NCBI RefSeq assembly: GCF_019703515.2
Contig: NC_059387.1
Span: 33,946,877-34,010,876 of the forward strand
DNA: 64,000 nucleotides
Source: Myxocyprinus asiaticus
Taxonomy: Eukaryota > Chordata > Actinopteri > Cypriniformes > Catostomidae
Reading direction: 5' to 3'
Both the position numbers and the translations under genes were made by a program. The notes beneath the pieces were generated by a model, which saw only the letters and a list, made by a program, of their open reading frames with translations, searched no databases and had not been told where the DNA came from. Of this stretch, positions 48,901 to 53,044 are shown piece by piece. The first letter of the stretch is position 1. The number at the start of each line of letters is the position of its first letter.

Positions 48901-51387
48901 CGGCTTTAGTTGCATTATGATGTGCATCTGGTCTAATACTTCATTGTGTGTGCGCGCATATTTGCATTGCTTTAACGCCTCTTTGTAAGTCCCGCCTTCT
49001 CGCACACCAATTGGTCAATTATGAGAGGCTTGCAGCAACTATTGGCTAAATTCCTGCCTGTCAATCTCTCTGCGAAGTGCTGTTGTGTTCGGCATCAAAC
49101 AACTTGACAGTAGCAGCAAATAATAGCTGATTGGAAACAATGCCCAAACGAAAGTGCAAATTTACAGAAGATTTGCACAAAAAATTCCCATGCTTTCGTC
49201 CAGGTTGAGATTCATGGGAAACAGAGTGTATGACATGTAAAGCTGGCACTTATGTGTCAGTTGCTAATAAAGGTGCACATTAGAAGCACACATTAGCTCT
49301 GCAAAGCATAAAAGGTCAGCAAAAGGTGAAAGTTCATCAGGTAAATTAACGGACTACTTTTTGCGACCAGGTAAAATTATCACATTGCTTCATTATCCAT
49401 GGCCATTCAAAATAATAGTAATAGTAAATGAAGGTACAATCATGGCATCAAATATTTTATTTTAGTACATGGACATTCAAAAGAATGTTGGAAATATTTA
49501 TATATATATTTATGTTATGCTAATAGAGTGTATTAAAGTTTGCATTCATAGTAACACTGTTTTGAACCCTATTATTCCACCCCTCCCCCAATCCCCCTCC
49601 GGCGGGAAAAAAAAAGGTGTCCTCTTTTTGGAAAACCAGAATATTTTCACCCTAGACTAAATGCCACTAGGTGGAACAAACTGTAATTTGCACTACTATC
49701 TGTTTAAAATAAATGAAAAGAAACCTAGCATTTGGGATTTGTTGCTTTTTCCTGTTGTACCGAACTCGTATCGAACCGTGACCCCAAAACCGAGGTACGT
49801 ACCGAACCGTGACTTCTGTGTACCATTACACCCCTACTGCACAACAAGATAAAATACTGAGTAAGACATTTTTTGGGGGTTTTTTTTATAATGTTTTTTT
49901 TTTTGGTTTTTTTGCTGTGTACTATTGCTTATATTTATGGTAAAGGATTTAGACAAACCCCTAACCCAAAGTATTACACTTTAGCATTTGTGCTATGGAC
50001 ATGAAATCATGGACACCCCAAATCATGCTGCTTGTTGAGGAGAGGAGTGTTATTACTTCTTTGAGCAATCAGACGTAAGATTTTTGGCTGACGAAAAATA
50101 AAACAGACAAAAAGATCCCCTAGACTTCTGTTGAAGGAGAGACCTGATCTGTGTCTAGAGACTAGAAAATCAAAGAGGAGTTGGCAATTTTCACTAGAAC
50201 CAGTAAGAAACCACGCAGAACACCCTTGCAATGCCCTGTGTTACATGTTCTACAGACTCTTGTATTTTCTACTTCGCAGGTTTTCAGTTGATTCCTTAGG
50301 CTGTGCACCCCTCCTTCCTCCCACTGCGCACTCTCTCCAGCATTCCTTCACCTCAGACCTACCCCCTAACTCTTTAACATCTAACTGCCCTGCTGCTGCT
50401 CTTAACCCTAACCCTGTATCCTCGTCTCCTCTTCCCATGACCCCTCTAACCCCAGCCTTAACTCCCACCCCACTACCTCTGACCCCAGCCCCAGCTCCAC
50501 CACCTCTCAAAGACTGGACTCCATCAAATTCTCCTATTTCTTTTCCTCATGGGATTCTGTCCCCTCCGTCGTTGCCCCACACCCCTCTGTCTCCCCTCTC
50601 CCTCGCTCATGCACCCCTCTCTCCTCCATCGTTACCTCATCCCCCAATTTCTCCAATTTCTCTCTCGCATCCACCTCTCTCTCCTTCCTCCATGACTCAC
50701 TCTCCCCTCTCTCCATCCTATTCCCAGTATCCATTGTCTCCAAAACATCGCTCAAAGTATCGTGGCAAAGCTTCAGAGTTTTTGTTCTCAAGGCCGGAGC
50801 TAAGGCGCTCCGAATCACATTCGTACAGTCAACGACGCAGAGCACCCAGTCCTCTCATCTCCTGCTCGGACCACCCACAACCTGGACCCCCACGGCCATC
50901 CTCGCTCCCTCTCTTTCCTTCTACCCCACTCTATGGCTCTCTGTATGAAATACAACCCCCTTTAACGCCCCCTCTAGCAGTCGCCCATCATTTATCAGAC
51001 CACTTCTTCTCCCAAACTTCTCCTCTGTTCCCGATCCCGTCCCCTGTGGCTCCTTCGAACCCCACGCTGGTCTCCAGCTCTCTCTCCCCGACCAACTTCC
51101 TCTCTGGAGGCTCCTCCCCTTCCTGTATGAGCTACCCTCCCCTAACACATCCTCCACCCAATCAGCCCTTTATGTCTAAGCCCCTCCCCTACTGGAGCAA
51201 ATACGATGTTGCAGATTGGCTGACATACCTTAATCTGGCAGAGCACCGGGAATGTTTTCTCAACAACGAGATCGACGGATCCCACCTGCCATCTCTGACA
51301 AAGGAGGACTTCCTGGATCTGGGCGTGAGCCGGGTCGGACATCGCATGAACATTGAACGTGCGCTTAAGAGATTTACAGACAGGTGA
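1926..51387 (+). CDS. shank1: SHANK1 postsynaptic scaffold protein, 25-exon gene
   Basis: Seen: 25 exons with GT-AG borders join in consistent phase to 6843 nt (2280 residues plus TGA). Domains in order: acidic N-terminus (about 27-45), SPN (about 137-248), ankyrin repeats (249-478), basic/Ser-Arg linker (539-583), SH3 (about 590-652), PDZ (about 689-790), proline-rich region with Homer-type ligand PPPIQF, and SAM (about 2213-2278). Known of the family: SHANK proteins link NMDA-receptor/PSD95/GKAP complexes to Homer and actin at excitatory synapses; the SAM domain oligomerises in sheets. Assignment to SHANK1 rests on strings such as SRSLSVPG followed by [26 protein letters not shown] [30 protein letters not shown] and a SAM reading [12 protein letters not shown]. 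Human SHANK1 is about 2160 residues, so the length fits. Exons used: 1926-2393, 7165-7368, 10061-10132, 10253-10361, 11079-11230, 13162-13329, 18432-18548, 18755-18832, 19021-19087, 20221-20402, 20496-20626, 26580-26704, 27857-27970, 28534-28612, 35623-35705, 35786-35910, 37036-37171, 38111-38191, 41529-41552, 41737-41796, 42119-42234, 43427-43550, 43761-44002, 45205-47882, 50280-51387. Confidence 0.96.
2918..4012. mobile_element. TTAA-flanked DNA transposon (non-autonomous)
   Basis: The left end TTAACCCATATGTTGTGTTC and the right end GAACACAGCACAAGGGTTAA are imperfect inverted repeats bounded by TTAA, the duplication typical of piggyBac-like insertions. Inside, the motif GGTCAAAAATGACCGG at about 3102 and its reverse near 3590 form an inner inverted pair. 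No transposase is seen. The stretch includes a (CA)n/poly-C tract at 3220-3290. Confidence 0.6.
4013..5115. other. intron 1 AT-rich repeat relics
   Basis: No gene seen. CTAGT-containing sequence (ACTAGTGAAA motifs at about 4030-4400) resembles the ACTAGTA family that forms the 64-bp array at 60.2-61.4 kb. The remainder is unremarkable. Confidence 0.35.
5116..5192. repeat. (TA)n microsatellite
   Basis: About 38 uninterrupted TA units in shank1 intron 1. Confidence 0.97.
5193..5244. repeat. short perfect hairpin GTTGTGGCAGGGC
   Basis: GTTGTGGCAGGGC (5193-5205) and its exact reverse complement (5232-5244) enclose a GC-rich loop between the (TA)n run and the Tc1 element. It looks like the ends of a collapsed element. 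Confidence 0.6.
5253..6448 (+). mobile_element. Tc1/mariner transposon with ~200-bp terminal inverted repeats, internally deleted
   Basis: The ends CAGGTGCATCTCAATAAATT and its complement at 6448 bound inverted repeats of about 200 bp with only a few mismatches. A TA precedes the left end. Full-length Tc1 elements are about 1.6 kb; this one is 1196 bp and its transposase is cut short. The high TIR identity suggests a recent insertion. Confidence 0.95.
5516..6187 (+). pseudogene. truncated Tc1-family transposase
   Basis: The likely native start is MGKTADLT at 5552. Paired helix-turn-helix DNA-binding regions ([16 protein letters not shown] and the GRKRCTT linker) are followed by the DDE fold with the first catalytic Asp in LFADESKF. 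The frame ends soon after [18 protein letters not shown] in unrelated residues. The second Asp and the Glu of the DD34E triad are missing, so it should be inactive as an enzyme. It could still bind its TIRs. Confidence 0.93.
7165..7368 (+). CDS. shank1: shank1 exon 2: SPN domain core
   Basis: Residues 157-224, beginning [12 protein letters not shown] and ending EKGVPYLE. Acceptor ATCTGTAG|AAG and donor GAG|GTGCTG are both phase 0. It contains the conserved NYGLFQPA and FLEEERLL strings of the SHANK SPN domain. In SHANK3 this domain folds back on the ankyrin repeats and binds small GTPases such as Ras and Rap1. Confidence 0.95.
7859..8477. mobile_element. MITE, AATTCCAGGTTCAATACAAG family, copy 1
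   Basis: The left end (GGTTCAATACAAGTTAAGCT) is mirrored at the right end (AGCTTAACTTGTGTTAAACC, ending near GGAACATTCC). No coding capacity. Related copies lie at 28826-29420, 33360-33840 and 62985-63430. Confidence 0.7.
8999..9420 (+). mobile_element. tRNA-derived SINE copy 1
   Basis: The head resembles a tRNA: TAGCTCAGTGGT (A box) and GTTCAAATCC (B box, 9074-9083). The body is conserved among five copies and the tail is A-rich. It is flanked by the direct repeat ATATTCCACTAT at 8987-8998 and 9421-9432. Confidence 0.95.
10061..10132 (+). CDS. shank1: shank1 exon 3: end of SPN domain
   Basis: A 72-nt phase-0 exon encoding [18 protein letters not shown] and AKLHTK (residues 225-248). This is essentially identical to mammalian SHANK1. 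Acceptor TTCACAG|TTC, donor AAG|GTGCAA. Confidence 0.95.
10253..10361 (+). CDS. shank1: shank1 exon 4: SPN-ankyrin junction, first ankyrin repeat
   Basis: Encodes [13 protein letters not shown] through [13 protein letters not shown] (residues 249-284). It carries the DPNYHD turn typical of the first SHANK ankyrin repeat. Acceptor CATCTTCAG|GCC; it ends one base into a codon before GTGCGA. Only 120 nt separate it from exon 3. Confidence 0.94.
11079..11230 (+). CDS. shank1: shank1 exon 5: ankyrin repeats
   Basis: Encodes [16 protein letters not shown] through [18 protein letters not shown] (about residues 285-335). Two helix-turn-helix ankyrin signatures are visible (TPLSLA, LTPLHKA). Acceptor TCTCTCAG|AG, donor CTG|GTACAA. 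The exon end and donor have two close copies further down the intron (see findings). Confidence 0.94.
11291..11362. repeat. (TCTG)n microsatellite
   Basis: A TCTG/TCCG run just after shank1 exon 5; it ends where the CTAGCAAC minisatellite begins. Confidence 0.95.
11372..12536. repeat. CTAGCAAC(C)ACC minisatellite in two blocks with TCTA/TCTG spacers
   Basis: Irregular 20-25-bp units (CCCTAGCAACCACCTAGCAA, ACCACCCAGAACA) fill 11372-11950 and 12121-12530, with a TCTA/TCTG tract between (11959-12120). The two blocks share order and unusual variants, so one is a duplicate of the other. Each holds a copy of the shank1 exon 5 end. Confidence 0.93.
12537..12650. repeat. (TCTA)n/(TCTG)n microsatellite
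   Basis: Third TCTA/TCTG tract of the composite array. Confidence 0.95.
13162..13329 (+). CDS. shank1: shank1 exon 6: ankyrin repeats
   Basis: A phase-0 exon of 56 codons, from [16 protein letters not shown] to ENGWDESHQ (residues 336-391). It has the LTPLYHS ankyrin signature and the conserved [17 protein letters not shown] helix. Acceptor CCATTTAG|GCG, donor CAG|GTGTGT. Confidence 0.95.
14054..15429. mobile_element. DNA transposon relic, TAGAGGTNGACCGATAT ends
   Basis: The left end TAGAGGTAGACCGATATATC and right end ending GGTCAACCTCTA are inverted repeats. Inside are AT-rich sequence and two segments with CTTAAAATGTCTTAAAT. No transposase and no clear target duplication were seen. Confidence 0.55.
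17525..18187. mobile_element. long foldback element (TAAAGGGAYAGTTCACC ends)
   Basis: The two halves are near-complements. The left arm has CTCACCCTCATGCCATCCCA, TTTCTTTCTTCTGCAGAACA and CAAGTGAATGGTGACC; the right arm repeats these in reverse complement. Termini are TAAAGGGACAGTTCACC and its complement. Arms are about 290 bp. Decayed relatives lie near 43580, 51503-51725 and 58753-58870. Confidence 0.85.
18432..18548 (+). CDS. shank1: shank1 exon 7: ankyrin repeat
   Basis: Encodes [20 protein letters not shown] to [12 protein letters not shown] (residues 392-430), phase 0 both sides. [11 protein letters not shown] and [13 protein letters not shown] are near-identical in mammalian SHANK1. 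Acceptor TTCGCAG|GCG, donor AAG|GTGAGC. Confidence 0.96.
18755..18832 (+). CDS. shank1: shank1 exon 8: ankyrin repeat
   Basis: A 78-nt phase-0 exon encoding [17 protein letters not shown] and NKHGQTPFQ (residues 431-456). It is an ankyrin repeat with no long open frame of its own, found by homology and by its splice sites CCAATCAG|GAG and CAG|GTAACC. Confidence 0.93.
19021..19087 (+). CDS. shank1: shank1 exon 9: last ankyrin repeat
   Basis: Encodes [17 protein letters not shown] then NDAEI plus one base (residues 457-478). [11 protein letters not shown] is the terminal ankyrin helix of SHANK proteins. Acceptor TTTTTCAG|GCT, donor G|GTGAGT. Confidence 0.94.
19740..20040. repeat. dispersed repeat copy (TATCTTGTTTTAAGAGTATTTAGA)
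   Basis: Part of a repeat whose second copy around 48080-48376 and 49845-49900 is split by a hAT insertion. This unsplit copy serves as the empty-site reference. Confidence 0.6.
20221..20402 (+). CDS. shank1: shank1 exon 10: linker after ankyrin repeats
   Basis: Starts [10 protein letters not shown], matching the post-ankyrin VPFxExPKYA of SHANK1, and ends MPPAQ before GTAGGG. I chose this donor because it is in phase with exon 11; the open frame otherwise continues about 65 nt to a stop. The sequence is low in conserved residues and likely disordered. Confidence 0.85.
20496..20626 (+). CDS. shank1: shank1 exon 11: Ser/Arg-rich linker before SH3
   Basis: Encodes [20 protein letters not shown] then RSPSRGRE and a Gln/Arg-rich tail (residues 540-582). 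SSPRGAR-RSPSRGR is conserved with mammalian SHANK1. Acceptor TTTCTCAG|ACT, donor GG|GTGAGT. The intron before it is only 93 nt. Confidence 0.9.
21040..22900. repeat. palindromic AT-rich satellite (GCAATTGCGAGATATAAA)
   Basis: About 1.85 kb made almost entirely of short motifs on both strands: TTGCAATTGCGA, TTTATATCTC, TTTATTTCTCGCAATTGTGA and their complements. Every unit pairs with neighbours, so long open frames appear on both strands without being genes. Longer inverted segments are also present (for example 21240-21320 resembles 21830-21910, and 21460 is echoed in complement at 22235). Confidence 0.9.
24426..24562. repeat. strong GC-rich hairpin, ~53-bp arms
   Basis: The left arm 24426-24479 (TCCTCGTCACACTCCTCCCT, TTTGCCTCAGG) pairs with 24510-24562 with about two mismatches and one indel around a 30-nt loop. 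It sits in a GC-rich island (about 24300-24640) within AT-rich DNA. The element type is unknown. Confidence 0.85.
25951..26348 (-). mobile_element. tRNA-derived SINE copy 2
   Basis: Reverse orientation. The T-rich tail is at the left, and the tRNA-like head (GCTGAGCTACCCAGG) at the right. Flanked by GTTTTATTACTT at 25939-25950 and 26349-26360. Confidence 0.94.
26580..26704 (+). CDS. shank1: shank1 exon 12: first half of SH3 domain
   Basis: Encodes [20 protein letters not shown] through [13 protein letters not shown] (residues 583-624). It has the SH3 ALYDY-like strand (RLYSAVPGR) and the ISLSKGD strand. Acceptor CTACAG|A, donor G|GTGAGA. SHANK SH3 domains bind GRIP1, CaV1.3 and related proline ligands, though weakly because some canonical aromatic residues are absent. 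Confidence 0.95.
27857..27970 (+). CDS. shank1: shank1 exon 13: second half of SH3 domain
   Basis: Encodes [20 protein letters not shown] and FPADCVEEV, then a Gln/Asp tail (residues 625-662). It contains the conserved FWEG and GWFP motifs that complete the SH3 fold. Acceptor GTTGTCAG|TG, donor G|GTAGTG. Confidence 0.96.
28534..28612 (+). CDS. shank1: shank1 exon 14: SH3-PDZ linker
   Basis: Encodes [20 protein letters not shown] then DGLEVP (residues 663-688). [14 protein letters not shown] is the SH3-PDZ linker conserved in SHANK1. It ends two bases into a codon (AG|GTGAGA), the same phase as the alternative first exon at 32540-32646. Confidence 0.94.
28826..29420. mobile_element. MITE, GGAATATTCCGGGTTCAGTA family, copy 2
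   Basis: Same family as 7859-8477; the right end is degraded (TTGTTTCTTAGTTGCACATTCC). Confidence 0.65.
29906..29952. repeat. (AC)n microsatellite
   Basis: About 23 AC units in shank1 intron 14. Confidence 0.97.
30569..31944. mobile_element. TAGGGCTGT...ACAGCCCTA element (hAT-like), interrupted
   Basis: Ends TAGGGCTGTTGATTTAGC and ATTGACAGCCCTA. The interior shares TAAGGAATATTCCTACCATG and GGGAGCAATTCAAGC with copies near 16680-17085 and 36323-36709. A different element (31159-31747) sits inside it. Confidence 0.6.
31159..31747. mobile_element. hAT-type MITE (CAGGGGTTTTCAA ends)
   Basis: Termini CAGGGGTTTTCAA and TTTGAAAACCCCTG. Flanking octamers GTCTAATC (31151-31158) and GCCTAATC (31748-31755) match at 7 of 8, consistent with a hAT 8-bp target duplication. 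Confidence 0.82.
32318..32470. repeat. two (CT)n tracts upstream of the alternative exon
   Basis: CT runs at about 32325-32380 and 32420-32468 end about 70 nt before the ATG at 32540. Such pyrimidine tracts may lie in a TATA-less promoter or 5' UTR; this role is inferred. Confidence 0.85.
32540..32646 (+). CDS. shank1: candidate alternative first exon of a short (PDZ-start) shank1 isoform
   Basis: ATG at 32540 in a strong context (GACATGG) opens 35 codons from [15 protein letters not shown] to NRSVWFIY, then AG before GTATCG. The two leftover bases join exon 15 (T GAC TAC ATC) to give [19 protein letters not shown]. Known: SHANK2 (ProSAP1/CortBP1) has an internal promoter with a first exon ending LYSDCII just before the PDZ domain. 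The placement, phase and FIYSDYII/LYSDCII junction correspond. A GC/CT-rich tract precedes it, as at many TATA-less promoters. Inferred product: PDZ, proline-rich and SAM without SPN, ankyrin or SH3. Confidence 0.65.
32930..32967. repeat. (GT)n microsatellite
   Basis: About 19 GT units in intron 14. Confidence 0.95.
33360..33840. mobile_element. MITE relic, same family as 7859-8477, copy 3
   Basis: Shares GGCCCCATTCACTTCCATTG and ends GAACCCAGAATATTCCTTTAA. The left end is degraded. Confidence 0.6.
34661..35200 (-). mobile_element. Tc1-type element remnant (TACACTATGTGGCCAAAAGT)
   Basis: Inverted ends TACACTATGTGGCCAAAAGT and GGCCATATAGTGTA. It is a short deleted copy that keeps only the transposase C-terminal coding part on the minus strand. 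Confidence 0.88.
34826..35014 (-). pseudogene. Tc1 transposase C-terminal fragment
   Basis: The minus strand reads [20 protein letters not shown] then [10 protein letters not shown]. It matches the [20 protein letters not shown] motif holding the last catalytic Glu of DD34E transposases. The N-terminal part is absent. Confidence 0.9.
35623..35705 (+). CDS. shank1: shank1 exon 15: start of PDZ domain
   Basis: Encodes [16 protein letters not shown] then [12 protein letters not shown] (residues 689-716). [10 protein letters not shown] is the carboxylate-binding loop of the SHANK PDZ domain (GFGF motif). Acceptor TCTCACAG|T, donor G|GTGAGT. Confidence 0.97.
35786..35910 (+). CDS. shank1: shank1 exon 16: PDZ domain core
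   Basis: Encodes [20 protein letters not shown] then [20 protein letters not shown] and IE (residues 717-758). The long beta2-beta3 loop ([12 protein letters not shown]) and GGVAWR-GLR-GDFLIEV are characteristic of SHANK PDZ domains, which bind the C-terminus of GKAP/SAPAP. Acceptor CTCTGTAG|CT, donor GAG|GTTAGC. Confidence 0.97.
36323..36709. mobile_element. hAT-type MITE (TAGAGCTGTCGATTTAAC), GGGCTGT family
   Basis: A 387-bp copy of the family at 30569. Flanking octamers TTTTCCAG (36315-36322) and GTTTCCAG (36710-36717) match at 7 of 8. Confidence 0.75.
37036..37171 (+). CDS. shank1: shank1 exon 17: end of PDZ domain
   Basis: Encodes [20 protein letters not shown] then [20 protein letters not shown] (residues 759-803). 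It has the PDZ alphaB helix [13 protein letters not shown] whose His contacts the ligand -2 residue. Acceptor TTTCACAG|GTG, donor G|GTGTGA. Confidence 0.97.
37550..37935 (+). mobile_element. tRNA-derived SINE copy 3, 5' truncated
   Basis: Lacks the tRNA-like A box and starts in the body (GTGCTGAGTGACTTCAGCC). Flanked by AAGAATGCACTGT at 37537-37549 and 37936-37948, showing it inserted already truncated. Confidence 0.93.
38111..38191 (+). CDS. shank1: shank1 exon 18: linker after PDZ
   Basis: Encodes [20 protein letters not shown] then TSELEEM (residues 804-830). [12 protein letters not shown] is diagnostic of SHANK1, 2 and 3. Acceptor ATTTTAG|TT, donor G|GTAAAC. Confidence 0.95.
38425..38433 (+). 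CDS. shank1: candidate 9-nt alternative microexon of shank1
   Basis: TGGAGAAAG lies between a pyrimidine-rich tract with CACACAG and a GTCTGT donor. It would add in-frame Val-Glu-Lys after SELEEM. Exon 18 joins exon 19 directly in phase, so this piece would be optional. A 9-nt exon cannot be called with confidence from sequence alone. Confidence 0.3.
38497..40112. mobile_element. hAT-like element (CAGTGGCGGCCTTA ends) with inner insertions
   Basis: Ends CAGTGGCGGCCTTAAG and CTAAGGCCGCCAATG. Flanking octamers TATTTTTT and TATTCTTT match at 7 of 8. Inside are a GGTTGCACTAGCTGTG...CAGCTGGTGCAACC pair (about 38951-39826) and a (TA)n tract at 39939-39990. A short related piece (GGCACCCTGGGC) lies near 43170-43320. 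Confidence 0.65.
40113..41528. other. intron before exon 19, AT-rich
   Basis: No gene or clear element. A TTAAATA-rich stretch (about 41210-41410) is partly self-complementary. Confidence 0.4.
41529..41552 (+). CDS. shank1: shank1 exon 19: 24-nt microexon
   Basis: Encodes ASPWKKKS (residues 831-838). Rat Shank1 has a VSPWKKK segment at the same place, which supports this short exon. Acceptor TATTGCAG|CA and donor AG|GTTATT (weak). The exon is a multiple of three, so it may be skipped without loss of frame. Confidence 0.8.
41737..41796 (+). CDS. shank1: shank1 exon 20: linker
   Basis: Encodes [20 protein letters not shown] (residues 839-858). EKKRxVYQMAL matches mammalian SHANK1. Acceptor ATGCTCAG|AT, donor A|GTAAGA. 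Confidence 0.92.
42119..42234 (+). CDS. shank1: shank1 exon 21: linker
   Basis: Encodes [18 protein letters not shown] then a Gly/His/Lys-rich stretch ending KGFTANE (residues 859-897). [11 protein letters not shown](T/S)IS is a SHANK1 signature. Acceptor TTCTCCAG|AT, donor GAG|GTAACA. Confidence 0.95.
42293..42731 (-). mobile_element. tRNA-derived SINE copy 4
   Basis: Reverse orientation, head at right (GCTGAGCTACCCATA). Flanked by the exact 15-bp repeat TGGGAAAGCTGCTTT at 42278-42292 and 42732-42746, in the intron between exons 21 and 22. Confidence 0.95.
43427..43550 (+). CDS. shank1: shank1 exon 22: linker
   Basis: Encodes [19 protein letters not shown] to AMMMRQKSM (residues 898-938). 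Only the end (M-RQKS) is clearly conserved with mammals. Acceptor TTTCACAG|CAA, donor G|GTGAGT. Confidence 0.9.
43761..44002 (+). CDS. shank1: shank1 exon 23: start of proline-rich region
   Basis: Encodes [20 protein letters not shown] then [20 protein letters not shown] and a Ser/His/Pro tail (residues 939-1019). [18 protein letters not shown] is the paralogue-specific SHANK1 string. The acceptor is a tandem AAGTAG: starting at 43758 instead would add one Val codon. Donor AGG|GTAAGA. Confidence 0.95.
44804..45093. mobile_element. small MITE (CTGCTAAAAAATCCA ends)
   Basis: Left end CCTGCTAAAAAATCCATC, right end GCTGGATTTTTTAGCCGG, with internal GCTGGT/ACCAGC repeats. It lies about 110 bp before the large exon 24. 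Confidence 0.75.
45205..47882 (+). CDS. shank1: shank1 exon 24: large proline-rich exon with Homer ligand
   Basis: A 2678-nt exon, residues 1020-1911. Conserved blocks: [75 protein letters not shown], then LPPPIQF at about 46642-46662 (Homer EVH1-type PPxxF ligand), [20 protein letters not shown] and [18 protein letters not shown] near the end. [17 protein letters not shown] (about 46371-46424) is in the style of a cortactin SH3 ligand. The segment is mostly disordered, with local ERER/RERE charge runs. Acceptor CGTTATAG|GTG, donor AG|GTAGAG, two bases into a codon. If the intron is retained the frame stops at TAG 47884-47886. Confidence 0.97.
48377..49836. mobile_element. hAT-type element, outer (TAGGGGTGTAACGGTACA ends)
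   Basis: Ends TAGGGGTGTAACGGTACA and TGTACCATTACACCCCTA. Flanking octamers CTGGACAA (48369-48376) and CTGCACAA (49837-49844) match at 7 of 8. It interrupts a dispersed repeat also present at 19740-20040. It lies in the intron between exons 24 and 25. Confidence 0.88.
48818..49654. mobile_element. hAT-type element nested in 48377-49836
   Basis: Ends TAGGGTGACCATACATCC and TATTTTCACCCTA. Flanked by the exact octamer GACTAAAT at 48810-48817 and 49655-49662. It carries a decayed plus-strand frame (about 49138-49330) beginning [11 protein letters not shown] with [10 protein letters not shown], resembling the BED-type zinc finger at the N-terminus of hAT transposases, with stops. Confidence 0.9.
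50280..51387 (+). CDS. shank1: shank1 exon 25: proline-rich end and SAM domain
   Basis: Residues 1912-2280. It begins [14 protein letters not shown] after acceptor TTCGCAG|G. A long Pro/Ser/Leu-rich stretch has repeated [15 protein letters not shown] units (about 50560-50740), then [35 protein letters not shown], aligning with mammalian RRAPSP-RPSSLPI-PLYPGLFDI. It ends with the SAM domain: [47 protein letters not shown], stop TGA at 51385-51387. The stop overlaps a good donor (CAG|GTGAGA); see the alternative last exon. Confidence 0.97.
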
Positions 51388-53000
51388 GATAGAGGAAGAT
51401 GGAAGAGAGGGAAGGGAATTGAAGGGTAGATTCATTCAGACGAGTGCCTGATGCTTACGACAAGCAAAGGAGCATCGGAAAGGGATAGGGTTAGTTAGAA
51501 AAGTTCACCCAAAATGAAAATTCTGTCATCATTTACTTTCCCCGAATTTGCTCTAAAGCCATATGAATTTCTTTCTTCTGTGGAACACAAAAGGAGACAT
51601 TAGGCAGAATGTTAACGGCAATGAAAGTGAATGGTGACTGAGGCTAACAGGATTGGATCAACATGAGGGTGAGAAAATTATTGAATAAATGAAAGAATTT
51701 TCTGTTTTAGGTGAACTATCTTTAAAAGTCTTTAAAAACACTATTCTTTGTTTTTACTAAAAATGGTCAACCGTTTCATATAAATTTTGCTCTGCATGGA
51801 TAATTATGCCTGCAGCTCTACATAAACATGTAAATACTCTGCCCTCAATGTTTTGTATGCTTACAGTGAAGTTTAGTTAAAGAAGTGTAGTTAAGAATGT
51901 AAGACTTTTTCACAAATCTAATCACAAAAGTTTATTCTTTTATTTATTTTCCCCTTGAAAATATGACCTTAACCTATACATATAGTTTTATTTTGCTCTA
52001 CCAGTCAAATATTTGGACACACCTATTAATTTTTTTTTCTTCTTTTTTTTTTCAACATTTTAGACCAATAATAGTCATCAAAACTGTGAAATAACACAAA
52101 ATAAACTATGGCAATTATGCATTGACTACAAAAAATGGGCATTACCTCAAGCAATTTAATGACGTACCCCCTGAAATGCTTTTTAAACAATATTGCAGTA
52201 GTTCCCATGTATGCGGGATACTTGTTGACTTTTCATGCGCTATTTAGTCCAAAAAATTTTTTGTAAAGAAATTCATATGTAGGCACACCTTATATTTGTC
52301 TACAAAACATTTTTTAAGCCTTTAAGCATAAGCCTTTAAATCAAACTATTTTCAAGATCATGAGAAACAAATATTCTGTCAAAAATGTGTCTAAATTTTT
52401 GTCTAGTAGTGTATATTACCATAAATACGTATGATTTTTCATGTTCCATTTAAGGCCAAATCACACAAAATCATCCAATCCATTGAGTTGCACTTCATTA
52501 TTTTGTTAAGCATGGCATTTATTTGAAATACCACAACCTGATGTGCCCTATAATTACGTATTGAGCACTTACGTAACTTTAAATGTGTTAAATGTGCCAA
52601 ATTCTCCATCCAAGTCTATCATTGAACAGTATAGCCAGCACTTTCATTTTTTTACCTCATGCTCTGCCTCCTTTTCTTTGTTTTTTTTCTTTTTCTTTCC
52701 CCCTTCCATCTTTTCTAGGCTCTCCTCTGCTTTCTCGGTCTCCACTGTTTCCTCTGATGTGCAGAACGAACGTATCAGGGATGAGGGTACACAGAGCTAG
52801 AGAGAGAGAGAAAGACAGTTAGAGAATAGAAAGGATGGGGTTATACAGAAAATAAGTACTTGGAATAAAAGGGAAAGACGTCCGCTGAAGGACACACACT
52901 GGATGTGGATGATTGGACAGGAGAAACTGACATGGTGCAGCATGAACGCTCTCTAATAAAGCGATCTTCTCCTTCATCCTTCTGAGCACGTTTGTCCTCC
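51388..53000 (+). other. probable shank1 3' UTR region
   Basis: AT-rich sequence follows the stop. A decayed foldback-element copy lies at about 51503-51725. AATAAA-type poly(A) signals occur near 52866 (GGAATAAAAG) and 52955 (CTAATAAAGC), just after the candidate alternative last exon. The true 3' end cannot be fixed from sequence alone. Confidence 0.35.
52719..52800 (+). CDS. shank1: candidate alternative last exon of shank1
   Basis: A very long pyrimidine tract (about 52660-52716) ends TTTTCTAG|G. If exon 25 is spliced at 51383 (GAC AG|GTGAGA), the frame joins here to give a tail starting RLSSAFSVSTVSSDVQNER and ending EGTQS before TAG at 52798-52800. The phase match and strong acceptor are seen directly; use is inferred. 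I know no such tail in mammalian SHANK1. Confidence 0.4.
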
Positions 53001-53044
53001 CAGTTGAGGCTAGGATGACAAACGTCCAGAGCCAATCAGAGACA

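Noticed and set aside
50250..50845. Minus-strand frames opposite shank1 exon 25
   Set aside because: Shadows of the proline-rich coding exon; Gly/Glu-rich antisense translation without independent support.
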